From Streptomyces hygroscopicus subsp. hygroscopicus (GTDB taxonomy: Bacteria; Actinomycetota; Actinomycetes; Streptomycetales; Streptomycetaceae), in NCBI RefSeq assembly GCF_030269125.1, contig NZ_BSSM01000015.1:62001-126000 (forward strand): a stretch of DNA of 64,000 nucleotides. Direction: 5' to 3'. This document shows, one piece after another, positions 1 to 8,567 of this stretch. The position numbers were made by a program, and so were the translations under genes. The notes below the pieces were generated by a model, which was not told where the DNA came from, made no database searches, and worked only from the letters and a program-made list of their open reading frames with translations. Position 1 is the first letter of the stretch. Each line of letters opens with the position of its first letter.

Positions 1-915
1 GAGGTCCCAGTCGGTGTCGGTGGTGCCGACGATCCAGTGCCGGCCCCAGGGGATGACGAACAGGACGGACTTCTCGGTGCGCAGGATCAGTCCGGTGGTG
101 GAGTGGATGCGGTCCCTGGGCACGACCAGGTGGATGCCCTTGGAGGCACGGACGTGGAACTGGCCGCGCTCGCCCACCATGGCCTGGGTGTCGTCGGTCC
201 ACACTCCCGTGGCGTTGACGATCTGCTGGGCGCGCACCTCGTACTCCCCGCCGCCCTCGACGTCCTGCACCCGGGCGCCGACGACCCGCTCGCCCTCCCG
301 TATGAAGCCGGTGACGCGCGCCCGGTTGGCCACCTTCGCGCCGTACGACGCCGCCGTGCGCACCAGGGTGGCCACGAAGCGGGCGTCGTCCACCTGGGCG
401 TCGTAGTACTGGAGGGCGCCGACGAGGGCGTCCTTGCGCAGACAGGGCGCCACGCGCAGGGCCTGACCGCGGCTCAGGTGCCGGTGCACGGGCAGGCCCC
501 GGCCGTGGCCGCGGGCCATGGACATCGCGTCGTAGAGCGCGACACCGGACCCCGCGTACAGCCGCTCCCAGCCGCGGTGCCGCAACGGGTAGAGGAACGG
601 CACCGGTTTGACCAGGTGGGGGGCGAGCCGCTCCAGGAGCAGGCCGCGCTCCTTCAGCGCCTCGCGGACGAGCGCGAAGTCGAGCATCTCCAGATAGCGC
701 AGGCCGCCGTGGACGAGCTTGCTGGAGCGGCTGGAGGTGCCGGAGGCCCAGTCCCGGGCCTCGACCAGGCCGGTGGTCAGCCCGCGGGTGACGGCGTCCA
801 GCGCGGTGCCCGCCCCGACCACCCCGGCGCCGATCACCAGTACGTCCAGTTCGTGCTCGGCCATCGCCGCCAGTGCCTCGGCGCGCTGCACCGGTCCCAG
901 AGTCGCTGTCCTCAC
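1..915 (-). CDS. glpD: Glycerol-3-phosphate dehydrogenase (FAD), 3' part cut by window edge
   Basis: Membrane-associated flavoenzyme oxidising glycerol-3-phosphate to dihydroxyacetone phosphate for glycerol catabolism. I translated the minus strand by hand: 305 codons with no stop run off the left edge. The start is GTG with a GGGAGG ribosome site a few bases upstream. Near residue 27 there is a Rossmann FAD signature (VLVIGAGVVGAGTALDA), then the family motif TSSRSSKLVHGGLRYLE, and further in NATGVWTDD and IPWGRHWIVGTTDTDWDL, all typical of GlpD. The usual C-terminal domain lies outside the window. The regulator and glpF/glpK are not visible here. Confidence 0.93.
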   Translation of the reverse strand, partial: MRTATLGPVQRAEALAAMAEHELDVLVIGAGVVGAGTALDAVTRGLTTGLVEARDWASGTSSRSSKLVHGGLRYLEMLDFALVREALKERGLLLERLAPHLVKPVPFLYPLRHRGWERLYAGSGVALYDAMSMARGHGRGLPVHRHLSRGQALRVAPCLRKDALVGALQYYDAQVDDARFVATLVRTAASYGAKVANRARVTGFIREGERVVGARVQDVEGGGEYEVRAQQIVNATGVWTDDTQAMVGERGQFHVRASKGIHLVVPRDRIHSTTGLILRTEKSVLFVIPWGRHWIVGTTDTDWDL

Positions 916-1195
916 CGCTGCCTCCCGCTGTCGCTGACTCGCTCGCGTCGGCCGCACCCGGAGGGCGAGGCCCGGTCACCACCACCTCATGCCCAGATTC
1001 TGACCGGCTTGCCCGACTTCAGCCACCACGCACCCGCGACCTGTGGATAACCAGCGCACATCCCCCGGGAGACACACGAGAAGAATCCCACATAACGGTC
1101 ATATTTACTCCTAGTGTGACAGTGCGCTCGCTCATCCTGTCCACAGCGGTTGCGCACCCGTTCCACTTCGGTTACTGGGAAGGACGGCCCACGCC

Positions 1196-2404
1196 ATGCC
1201 CGCAGACCTCGCCGTCATCGGACTCGGCCCCTACGGTTTGCCGCTCGCCCAGGCCGCGGTGGCCGCCGGCATCCCCACACTCGGCTATGCCACCGGACCC
1301 GAGGCGGGGCCGCTGAGCCCCGCCGAGCTGCGCCGGATGCACGCGTCCGGGTTCCGGCGCGCCACCGACCCCGCCCAGCTCGGCCGGGTGCGCACCGCGG
1401 TGATCTGCGCGCCCACCCCGCGCGGCGCCGACGGCGGCCCGGACCTCGGCCAGGTCGAGGCCGCCGCCCGCGCCCTCGCCGGACGGCTGCGCCCGCACAC
1501 CACCGTCATCCTGGAGTCGCCCGTGCCGCCGGGGACGACCGAGGACTTCCTGCGCCCCCTGCTGGAGGAGGGCTCCGGCATGCGCGCGGGCCGCGACTTC
1601 CACCTCGCCTACTCCCCCAGTCGCGTCGACCCCGGCAACCGCGCGCACACTCCCGCCGGCACCCCCAAGGTCATCGGCGGCCTCACCCCCGCCTGCACCG
1701 AGTCGGCCGCCGCCTTCTACGGCCGGCTCACCGACAAGGTGGTCCGCGCGCGGGGGCTGCGCGAGGCGGAGGCGGTGCAGCTCCTGGAGACCAACTTCCG
1801 GCACGTCAACATCGCGCTGGTGAACGAGATGGCCGTGCTCTGCCACGAACTCGGCGTCGACCTGTGGGACGTCATCCGCTGCGCCGAGACCAAGCCGTTC
1901 GGCTTCCAGGCGTTCCGGCCGGGCCCCGGGGTCGGCGGCCACGCCGTCCCGCAGGACCTCACCGGGCAGACGAGCCGCGCCCTGCGCATGGTGGAACTGG
2001 CCCAGCAGGTCAACAGCCGGATGCCCGGGTACGTCGTGCAGCGCGCCGCGACCCTCCTCAACGAGCACGGCAAGTCCGCCCGGGGCGCGCGCGTGCTGCT
2101 GCTCGGCGTGACCTACAAGGCGGACCTCGCCGACCAGCAGGGCGCCCCGGCCCGGGAGATCGCCGTCCGCCTGATGGAACTGGGCGCGTCCGTGAGCTAC
2201 CACGACCCCTACGTGCCCGCGTGGAGTGTCCTGGACCGCCCGGTCCCGCGCGTGGACTCGCTCTACGAGGCCGCCGCGGCCGCCGACCTGACGATCCTGC
2301 TCCAGCAGCACCGCACCTACGACCTCCAGGGTCTGTCGGTGAAGGCCCAACTGCTCCTGGACACCCGGGGAGCCACCCCCACGGGATCGGCGCACCGGCT
2401 CTGA
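1196..2404 (+). CDS. UDP-glucose/GDP-mannose dehydrogenase family protein lacking the catalytic Cys
   Basis: 402 aa, the usual length for nucleotide-sugar 6-dehydrogenases, which oxidise UDP-glucose- or UDP-ManNAc-type sugars to uronates in two NAD-dependent steps. Visible are the NAD-binding GLGPYGLPLA at residues 9-18, the central SPSRVDPGN and LLETNFRHVNIALVNEM helix, KPFGFQAF, and the C-terminal GVTYKADLADQQGAPA domain. The active-site loop normally reads GGHC(I/V)P. Here it is GPGVGGHAVPQD, with Ala at residue 250 in place of the thiolate nucleophile. Normal four-electron oxidation is therefore doubtful; a partial (two-electron) or non-catalytic role is possible. It stands alone, divergent from glpD, with no visible sugar-polymer cluster. 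Confidence 0.85.
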   Translation: MPADLAVIGLGPYGLPLAQAAVAAGIPTLGYATGPEAGPLSPAELRRMHASGFRRATDPAQLGRVRTAVICAPTPRGADGGPDLGQVEAAARALAGRLRPHTTVILESPVPPGTTEDFLRPLLEEGSGMRAGRDFHLAYSPSRVDPGNRAHTPAGTPKVIGGLTPACTESAAAFYGRLTDKVVRARGLREAEAVQLLETNFRHVNIALVNEMAVLCHELGVDLWDVIRCAETKPFGFQAFRPGPGVGGHAVPQDLTGQTSRALRMVELAQQVNSRMPGYVVQRAATLLNEHGKSARGARVLLLGVTYKADLADQQGAPAREIAVRLMELGASVSYHDPYVPAWSVLDRPVPRVDSLYEAAAAADLTILLQQHRTYDLQGLSVKAQLLLDTRGATPTGSAHRL

Positions 2405-2566
2405 GGAGCGGGACGCCGAAACCTCGCACGAGATCACGATAGGAAAAACGACCCGGGCGTTGTCGGCCCTGCCTGTTAGTCTCCCCCGGACCTGCCGCAC
2501 ACAAGTACGAGCTGGTCTTCCGTTCCACCTCATCCAGTTGTGCCACAGCACGGGGGGATTTCTGTC

Positions 2567-3115
2567 ATGAGCCAGTCAGCACCACCGCCGCAGCCGCCGC
2601 AGTCCGGCCCGGTCGGCGCCAACCCGTACGCCCAGCAGGCGCAGGCACCGTACCCGCCGCAGCCGGGCCTCGGCGCCACCGGGCCGATGGCCCCCGCCGC
2701 GCCCGCGCCGGTCCGCGGCAACCCGGCCCTCGGCCTGCTCGCCGCGGTGGTGGCCGCCGTGGTCGCCGCCGGTCTCTACGGCCTCATCATCGGCGCCACC
2801 AAGCACGAGATCGGCTACGCGGCCGTGGGCGTCGGCTTCGTCGTCGGCCTCGCGGCGGGCAAGGCGGGCGGCCGCAACGCCGTCCTGCCGGTCGCCTCCG
2901 TGGTGCTGGCGCTGGTCTCGGTGTACTTCGGCCAGCTGGTGGGCGAGGCCATGATCGGCGCCAAGGCGCTCGGCGTGAACTTCACCGACGTCTTCTTCGG
3001 CCACTTCGGCCTGGTGCAGGATGCCTGGAAGGCGGACGCCGACCCGCTGACCTTCCTGTTCTTCGGGATCGCCGGTTTCGCCGCGTTCTCGGCCGCCAAG
3101 AAGGCCGCCCGGTAA
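2567..3115 (+). CDS. Proline-rich small integral membrane protein
   Basis: 182 aa from an ATG preceded by a G-rich site; an in-frame ATG 27 bases upstream is also possible. The first ~50 residues are Pro/Gln/Ala-rich and low complexity, as often seen in Streptomyces membrane proteins. Three or four hydrophobic segments follow (roughly residues 54-76, 84-104, 110-128 and 160-176), ending in a basic AAKKAAR tail. No enzymatic motif was seen and I do not recognise a characterised family. It is followed at once by a bidirectional terminator shared with guaB3. Confidence 0.7.
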   Translation: MSQSAPPPQPPQSGPVGANPYAQQAQAPYPPQPGLGATGPMAPAAPAPVRGNPALGLLAAVVAAVVAAGLYGLIIGATKHEIGYAAVGVGFVVGLAAGKAGGRNAVLPVASVVLALVSVYFGQLVGEAMIGAKALGVNFTDVFFGHFGLVQDAWKADADPLTFLFFGIAGFAAFSAAKKAAR

Positions 3116-3132
3116 GGGGCGTACACACGCGC

Positions 3133-3167
3133 AGGGGCCCGGTCACCGCATCGGTGGCCGGGCCCCT
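3133..3167. terminator. Bidirectional terminator between membrane protein and guaB3
   Basis: An inverted repeat AGGGGCCCGG ... CCGGGCCCCT, extended by CACC/GGTG nearer the loop, sits between two convergent stop codons. It is a GC-rich hairpin without a U-run, as usual in Streptomyces. Confidence 0.75.
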
Positions 3168-3197
3168 CGCGTCGTACGGAACCGCCGTGGCGGCGGG

Positions 3198-4322
3198 TCA
3201 GCGCTTGTGCTGGCTGTCCGCGATCGTCACCTCGACCCGCTGGAACTCCTTCAGCTCGCTGTAGCCGGTGGTGGACATGGCGCGGCGCAGGGCGCCGAAG
3301 AGGTTCATCGAGCCGTCCGGGGTGTGGGACGGGCCGGTGAGGACCTCCTCCAGGGTGCCGACGGTGCCGAGGTCGACCTTCTTGCCGCGCGGCAGCTCCT
3401 CGTTGACCGCCTCCATGCCCCAGTGGTGGCCCTTGCCGGGCGCGTCCGTGGCGCGGGCCAGCGGGGAGCCCATCATCACCGCGTCGGCGCCGCAGGCGAT
3501 CGCCTTCGGCAGGTCTCCGGACCAGCCGACGCCGCCGTCCGCGATCACGTGCACGTAGCGGCCGCCGGACTCGTCCATGTAGTCGCGGCGGGCCGCGGCC
3601 ACGTCGGCGACGGCGGTGGCCATGGGAACCTGGATGCCCAGCACGTTGCGCGTGGTGTGCGCGGCGCCGCCGCCGAAGCCGACCAGGACGCCGGCCGCAC
3701 CGGTGCGCATCAGGTGCAGCGCGGCGGTGTAGGTGGCGCAGCCGCCCACGATCACCGGGACGTCCAGCTCGTAGATGAACTGCTTCAGGTTCAGCGGCTC
3801 GTGCGAGGACGAGACGTGCTCCGCCGAGACGGTGGTGCCGCGGATGACGAAGATGTCCACGCCCGCGTCCACGACCGCCTTGGAGAACTGGGCGGTGCGC
3901 TGCGGGGAGAGCGCGGCGGCCGTGACCACGCCGGAGTCGCGCACCTCCTTGATGCGCGCGCCGATCAGCTCCTCCTTGATGGGCGCCGCGTAGATCTCCT
4001 GGAGGCGGCGGGTGGCGCGCTCGGCCGGCAGCTCGGTGATCTCGTCCAGCAGCGGCTGCGGGTCCTCGTACCGCGTCCACAGGCCCTCGAGGTTGAGGAC
4101 GCCGAGGCCGCCCAGCTCGCCGATGCGGATCGCGGTGGCCGGCGAGACCACGGAGTCCATGGGGGCCGCCAGGAAGGGCAGCTCGAAGCGGTAGGCGTCG
4201 ATCTGCCAGGCGATCGAGACCTCCTTCGGGTCCCGCGTACGGCGGCTGGGGACGACGGCGATGTCGTCGAAGGCGTACGCCCGGCGGCCGCGCTTGCCGC
4301 GCCCGATCTCGATCTCAGTCAC
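3198..4322 (-). CDS. guaB3: GuaB3 family IMP dehydrogenase-related protein
   Basis: 374 aa (beta/alpha)8 barrel of the IMP dehydrogenase/GMP reductase superfamily, without CBS domains. The GTG start at 4322 has GGGAAAGG upstream and gives the family N-terminus VTEIEIGRGKRGRRAYAFDD. The loop that carries the nucleophile in true IMPDH (GSICTTR) reads GGGAAHTTRNVLGI, so the catalytic Cys is absent. The phosphate-binding GVGWSGDLPKAIACGADAVMMGSPLA is well kept. The gene lies just downstream of guaB in the same direction, the common actinobacterial pairing. The role is in purine nucleotide metabolism; the exact reaction cannot be read from sequence. Confidence 0.9.
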   Translation of the reverse strand: MTEIEIGRGKRGRRAYAFDDIAVVPSRRTRDPKEVSIAWQIDAYRFELPFLAAPMDSVVSPATAIRIGELGGLGVLNLEGLWTRYEDPQPLLDEITELPAERATRRLQEIYAAPIKEELIGARIKEVRDSGVVTAAALSPQRTAQFSKAVVDAGVDIFVIRGTTVSAEHVSSSHEPLNLKQFIYELDVPVIVGGCATYTAALHLMRTGAAGVLVGFGGGAAHTTRNVLGIQVPMATAVADVAAARRDYMDESGGRYVHVIADGGVGWSGDLPKAIACGADAVMMGSPLARATDAPGKGHHWGMEAVNEELPRGKKVDLGTVGTLEEVLTGPSHTPDGSMNLFGALRRAMSTTGYSELKEFQRVEVTIADSQHKR

Positions 4323-4383
4323 GTCTGTGGCCTTTCCCTGTTGCGTTTCAGCGCCTTCCAGTATCGCCGACGGGCACGGCAAA

Positions 4384-4410
4384 GGCGGCCCCGGATGTCC
4401 CGGGACCGCC
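4384..4410 (-). terminator. Hairpin downstream of guaB
   Basis: An 11-bp stem GGCGGCCCCGG / CCGGGACCGCC with one mismatch and a 4-nt loop lies between the guaB stop and the guaB3 start. It could end or attenuate guaB transcription before guaB3. Confidence 0.55.
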
Positions 4411-4438
4411 TCCGTACGACGTCACGCGCGCCGGCGCG

Positions 4439-5944
4439 TCACTTCTTGTTGCTGTAGTTCGGCGCCTCGACCGTCATCTGGATGTCGTGCGGGTGGCTCT
4501 CCTTGAGGCCCGCGGAGGTGATCCGGACGAAGCGGCCCTTGGTCGCCATCTCCGCGATGGTGGCCGCGCCGACGTAGCCCATGGTCTGGCGCAGACCGCC
4601 GACGAGCTGGTGCAGCACGTTGGCGAGCGGACCGCGGTAGGGCACCTGGCCCTCGACGCCCTCGGGCACGAGCTTCTCGTCGGTGGTCACGTCGGCCTGG
4701 AAGTAGCGGTCCTTCGAGTAGGACTTGGCCTGGCCGCGGGACTGCATGGCACCCAGCGAGCCCATGCCCCGGTACGACTTGAACTGCTTGCCGTTGATGA
4801 AGAGCAGCTCGCCCGGGGACTCCTCGCAGCCGGCCAGGAGGCTGCCCAGCATCACCGTGTCCGCGCCGGCGGCCAGCGCCTTGCCGATGTCACCGGAGTA
4901 CTGGAGGCCGCCGTCGCCGATCAGCGGGATGCCGGCGGGACCGGCCGCGAGGGACGCCTCGTAGATGGCGGTGACCTGCGGGACACCGATGCCGGCGACG
5001 ACACGGGTGGTGCAGATGGAGCCCGGCCCCACGCCCACCTTGATGCCGTCCACACCGGCGTCGATCAGCGCCTGGGCGCCGTCGCGGGTGGCGACGTTGC
5101 CGCCGACCACGTCGACGTTCACGCTCGACTTGATCTTCGCCATCCAGCTCAGCGCGTTGCTGTTGTGGCCGTGCGAGGTGTCGACGACCAGGAAGTCCAC
5201 ACCGGCCTCGGCGAGGGCCTGGGCGCGCTCCAGCGCCTCCGGGCTGGCACCGACCGCGGCACCGACGAGCAGCCGGCCCTCGGCGTCCTTGGCGGCGTTG
5301 GGGTACTGCTCGGCCTTGACGAAGTCCTTGACCGTGATCAGGCCCTTGAGGACGCCCTCGTCGTCCACCAGCGGCAGCTTCTCGATCTTGTGCTTGCGCA
5401 GCAGCTCCATGGCCTCCGGACCGGAGGTGCCGACCTTGCCGGTGACCAGCGGCATCGGGGTCATGACCTCGTGCACGCGACGGCTGCGGTCGCTCTCGAA
5501 GGCCATGTCGCGGTTGGTCACGATGCCGAGGAGCTTGCCGGCCGGGTCGGTGACCGGGACCCCGCTGATGCGGAACTTGGCGCACAGCGCGTCCGCCTCG
5601 GCGAGCGTGGCCTCCGGGTGCACGGTGATCGGGTCGGTGACCATGCCCGACTCCGACCGCTTCACGAGGTCGACCTGGTTGACCTGGTCCTCGATGGAGA
5701 GATTGCGGTGCAGCACGCCGACGCCGCCCAGGCGGGCCATCGAGATCGCCATCCGGGACTCGGTCACCTTGTCCATCGCCGCCGACAGGAGCGGGATGTT
5801 GACCCGGACGTTGCGGGAGATGCGGGACGAGGTGTCGGCCGCGTTGGGGAGCACTTCGGACGCGCCCGGCAGCAGCAGCACGTCGTCGTAGGTCAGCCCG
5901 AGTGTCGCGAATTTTCCGGGCACTCCGTCGACGTTGGCAGTCAT
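4439..5944 (-). CDS. guaB: Inosine-5'-monophosphate dehydrogenase
   Basis: 501 aa, full length. Cytosolic NAD-dependent oxidation of IMP to XMP, the committed step of GMP synthesis. The N-terminus GLTYDDVLLLPGASEVLP is typical. A tandem CBS (Bateman) regulatory insert spans roughly residues 95-215, seen as MVTDPITVHPEATL and MTPMPLVTGK. The catalytic loop GPGSICTTRVVAGIG carries the Cys nucleophile, followed by IGDGGLQYSGDIGKALAAGAD and the flap YRGMGSLGAM. It is transcribed toward guaB3. Confidence 0.98.
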   Translation of the reverse strand: MTANVDGVPGKFATLGLTYDDVLLLPGASEVLPNAADTSSRISRNVRVNIPLLSAAMDKVTESRMAISMARLGGVGVLHRNLSIEDQVNQVDLVKRSESGMVTDPITVHPEATLAEADALCAKFRISGVPVTDPAGKLLGIVTNRDMAFESDRSRRVHEVMTPMPLVTGKVGTSGPEAMELLRKHKIEKLPLVDDEGVLKGLITVKDFVKAEQYPNAAKDAEGRLLVGAAVGASPEALERAQALAEAGVDFLVVDTSHGHNSNALSWMAKIKSSVNVDVVGGNVATRDGAQALIDAGVDGIKVGVGPGSICTTRVVAGIGVPQVTAIYEASLAAGPAGIPLIGDGGLQYSGDIGKALAAGADTVMLGSLLAGCEESPGELLFINGKQFKSYRGMGSLGAMQSRGQAKSYSKDRYFQADVTTDEKLVPEGVEGQVPYRGPLANVLHQLVGGLRQTMGYVGAATIAEMATKGRFVRITSAGLKESHPHDIQMTVEAPNYSNKK

Positions 5945-6073
5945 GACACCTTCCCCAAATGGCCTTGATCGGTGCGGATGTCCATGCTAACGGGAAGCGT
6001 GGCCAGCAAATTCCACGGCGGAAGATCACCTTCGGCTTCGTATGTTCATACGGTGTTCCGCGGGAGGTCGCCG

Positions 6074-6751
6074 CTACTGCTCGGCCAATGCCCTCAGGCG
6101 GCTCAGGGCCCGGTGCTGGGCGACCCGGACCGCGCCGGGTGACATTCCCAACATCTGTCCCGTTTCCTCCGCGGTGAGGCCCACCGCGATGCGCAGCAGC
6201 AGCAGTTCGCGCTGGTTCTCGGGCAGGTTGGCCAGCAGCTTCTTGGCCCACTCGGCGTCGCTGCTGAGCAGGGCGCGCTCCTCGGGTCCAAGCGAGTCGT
6301 CGGGGCGCTCGGGCATCTCGTCGGAGGGCACGGCGGTCGAACCCGGGTGGCGCATCGCGGCGCGCTGGAGGTCGGCGACCTTGTGGGAGGCGATCGCGAA
6401 GACGAACGCCTCGAAGGGACGCCCGGTGTCGCGATAGCGGGGCAGCGCGAGCAGGACCGCGACACAGACCTCCTGGGCGAGGTCCTCCACGAAGTGGCGG
6501 GCGTCGCCGGGCAGCCTGGACAGCCGGGTGCGGCAGTAGCGCAGCGCCAGCGGGTGGACGTGCGCGAGCAGGTCGTGCGTGGCCTGCTCGTCCCCGTCGA
6601 CGGCACGAAGCACGAGAGCGCCGATCGCCCCCTGGGCCGTGCCCGCCTCGTCGTCGCGCATCGGTCCATGGTGCCCTGTGGCCGTCCGGTCCGTCGCATC
6701 GTGCTGTTGGTTGTGCACCGAAGCGTTATGAGCAGGTGCGCCGGCACTCAT
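6074..6751 (-). CDS. shbA: RNA polymerase sigma factor, ECF-like, ShbA/SigD type
   Basis: 225 aa with sigma region 2 (about residues 50-120, ending in FVFAIASHKVADLQRAAMRH) and region 4 (LPENQRELLLLRIAVGLTAEETGQMLGMSPGAVRVAQHRALSRLR). The start at 6751 follows a GGGAGGG-type site; an internal ATG at 6661 (MRDDEAG) is an alternative. The position between guaB and bldM matches SCO4769. By established knowledge of S. griseus, the orthologue ShbA drives transcription of the housekeeping sigma gene hrdB, so this may be a master regulator despite its ECF-like size. No anti-sigma gene is adjacent. Confidence 0.85.
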   Translation of the reverse strand: MSAGAPAHNASVHNQQHDATDRTATGHHGPMRDDEAGTAQGAIGALVLRAVDGDEQATHDLLAHVHPLALRYCRTRLSRLPGDARHFVEDLAQEVCVAVLLALPRYRDTGRPFEAFVFAIASHKVADLQRAAMRHPGSTAVPSDEMPERPDDSLGPEERALLSSDAEWAKKLLANLPENQRELLLLRIAVGLTAEETGQMLGMSPGAVRVAQHRALSRLRALAEQ

Positions 6752-7109
6752 CCCCTGCGCCCTCCCCTTCCGCTCGACCGACTCGTCCCCGAGAGACTCC
6801 ACACCCTCAAGGATGCGGCATCCGCGCCGAAACGAGCAGCGCCCGTCCGGTGGGCCGCCTTGCGCGCCGCCGTACGGCGCGTCCTGGCGGAGCGTACGCG
6901 GTGCCGCCGGCCGACCGTGACGGACACCGGCTGGCCGTGACCCGGTGGGGCGTGGCGACGCGCACGGCGGCGCCGCCGGGGGCACGCCGCAGCGACCCTG
7001 GGGGCCCACCGCGGATTCGCCCGCGCGGCCGAACGGCGGCACGGGCATGCGCGGCACCCCGGAGGAAGGCCCGGCCCCGCGCGGCACGTCGCGCGGGGCC
7101 CGCCGGGTC
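6752..7109. other. Intergenic region between bldM and sigma factor genes (358 bp)
   Basis: No supported gene. It holds the bldM terminator at its right end and presumably the promoter of the sigma-factor gene at its left end. Open frames here have no ribosome site and no recognisable product. Confidence 0.5.
7073..7100 (-). terminator. bldM terminator
   Basis: Perfect 11-bp stem GGCCCCGCGCG / CGCGCGGGGCC with a 6-nt loop, starting 9 bases beyond the bldM stop codon. Confidence 0.8.
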
Positions 7110-7721
7110 CTACCTGACCAGGCCCCAGCGGAAGCCGAGGGCCACCGCGTGGGCGCGGTCCGAGGCGCCGAGCTTCTTGAACAGGCGCCGGGCGTGGGTC
7201 TTGACGGTGTCCTCGGAGAGGAACAGCTCACGGCCGATCTCGGCGTTCGAGCGGCCGTGGCTCATGCCCTCCAGGACCTGGATCTCGCGCGCGGTGAGCG
7301 TGGGCGCGGCGCCCATCTCGGCCGAGCGCAGCCGACGCGGGGCCAGCCGCCAGGTCGGGTCGGCGAGGGCCTGCGTCACCGTGGCCCGCAGTTCGGCGCG
7401 CGAGGCGTCCTTGTGCAGGTAGCCCCGGGCGCCGGCGGCGACCGCGAGGGCCACGCCGTCCAGGTCCTCGGCGACGGTCAGCATGATGATGCGCGCGCCG
7501 GGGTCGGCGGAAAGCAGCCGGCGCACGGTCTCCACGCCGCCCAGGCCGGGCATGCGGACATCCATCAGGATGAGGTCGGAGCGGTCGGCGCCCCAGCGGC
7601 GGAGGACTTCCTCGCCGTTGGCCGCCGTCGTCACACGCTCGACACCGGGCACGGTCGCGACCGCGCGGCGGAGCGCTTCTCGGGCAAGCGGGGAGTCGTC
7701 GCAGACGAGGACGGATGTCAT
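7110..7721 (-). CDS. bldM: BldM, atypical FixJ/NarL-type response regulator of development
   Basis: 203 aa, matching BldM. The receiver domain (about residues 3-118) starts VLVCDDSPLAREAL and keeps an Asp in ILMDVRMPG. The C-terminal LuxR-type helix-turn-helix reads LTAREIQVLEGMSHGRSNAEIGRELFLSEDTVKTHARRLFKKLGA. Known biology: BldM acts as a homodimer, or as a heterodimer with WhiI, to switch on early and late sporulation genes; it is not thought to need phosphorylation, and one promoter is sigma-BldN dependent. It lies divergent from whiD, another sporulation gene. Confidence 0.93.
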   Translation of the reverse strand: MTSVLVCDDSPLAREALRRAVATVPGVERVTTAANGEEVLRRWGADRSDLILMDVRMPGLGGVETVRRLLSADPGARIIMLTVAEDLDGVALAVAAGARGYLHKDASRAELRATVTQALADPTWRLAPRRLRSAEMGAAPTLTAREIQVLEGMSHGRSNAEIGRELFLSEDTVKTHARRLFKKLGASDRAHAVALGFRWGLVR

Positions 7722-8102
7722 GACCGCCCTCCGCAGCTGATGCGCGTCACCTTGAGCCTCCAGGCTGGTACGGAATCGTCACCTGTGCGGTCGACCGTCT
7801 CGGACGCCTGCCCGAGCGCTTGTTTTTTCAACCGCCTCCGCACTCTCAACGACGGTCACTCGAAAGAGTTACGGGGCTGCACGCCGTCATCGGCACTCTA
7901 CGTGAGGGCACCGACACGGTGCAGACATGGCCAACGGACCCTCAACTTTTCATCACAACCTATGCCCCATTCAGCTGCTTTTCTTCCCGTTTCGTAGTGT
8001 TCGGGGCTAGATTCGCAATGAGTCATATTTACATCTCCTTAGACCGGAGATGTACGGTCGTTGGCACCGTATCCGCCCAGAACGGCTACAAGGGGTCACG
8101 TA
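7722..8102. promoter_or_regulatory. Divergent bldM/whiD intergenic region (381 bp)
   Basis: It separates the two divergent developmental genes and must contain both promoters. The sequence is clearly less GC-rich than its flanks, particularly 7920-8060, as expected for a regulated promoter region. I did not find a convincing palindromic operator and assign no -10/-35. Confidence 0.6.
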
Positions 8103-8432
8103 ATGGCAGATTTCTCCCGCCTTCCCGGACCGAACGCGGACCTGTGGGACTGGCAGCTGCTGGCTGCTTGCCGCGGGGTGGACAGCTCGCTCTTCTTCCA
8201 CCCGGAGGGCGAGCGCGGGGCGGCTCGGAGCGCTCGCGAGAACTCGGCCAAGGAGGTCTGCATGAGGTGCCCGGTCCGTGCGGAGTGCGCGGCGCACGCG
8301 CTGGCCGTGCGCGAACCGTACGGCGTCTGGGGCGGCCTGACCGAGGACGAGCGCGAGGAGTTGATGGGGCGGGCGCGCAACCGCCTGGTGGCGGCCTCGA
8401 CCACCAGCGGCGACACCGCCCAGAACCACTGA
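8103..8432 (+). CDS. whiD: WhiD, WhiB-like [4Fe-4S] protein of sporulation
   Basis: 109 aa from an ATG with AAGGGG seven bases upstream. Four Cys (C23, C53, C56, C62, in the pattern C-X29-C-X2-C-X5-C) ligate the Fe-S cluster, followed by the signature turn YGVWGGLTEDEREELM and a basic C-terminal segment RARNR. WhiD is needed for late sporulation, and Wbl proteins bind sigma-HrdB region 4. The adjacency to bldM is as in S. coelicolor (SCO4767/SCO4768). Confidence 0.93.
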   Translation: MADFSRLPGPNADLWDWQLLAACRGVDSSLFFHPEGERGAARSARENSAKEVCMRCPVRAECAAHALAVREPYGVWGGLTEDEREELMGRARNRLVAASTTSGDTAQNH

Positions 8433-8489
8433 AGGAACGTTTCTGCAACGCACCCGCGACCCATCGGGTGCCTGATACCCCCACCCCTC

Positions 8490-8512
8490 CGGGCACGCCG
8501 AGCGCGTGCCCG
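8490..8512. terminator. Terminator downstream of whiD
   Basis: 9-bp perfect stem CGGGCACGC / GCGTGCCCG with a 5-nt loop between the convergent whiD and lysR-family genes. Confidence 0.65.
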
Positions 8513-8567
8513 CGACTCTGCCCCGCTCCGCGCCCCCGCACCGTCGCGGTGGATTCGCTACGGCGCG

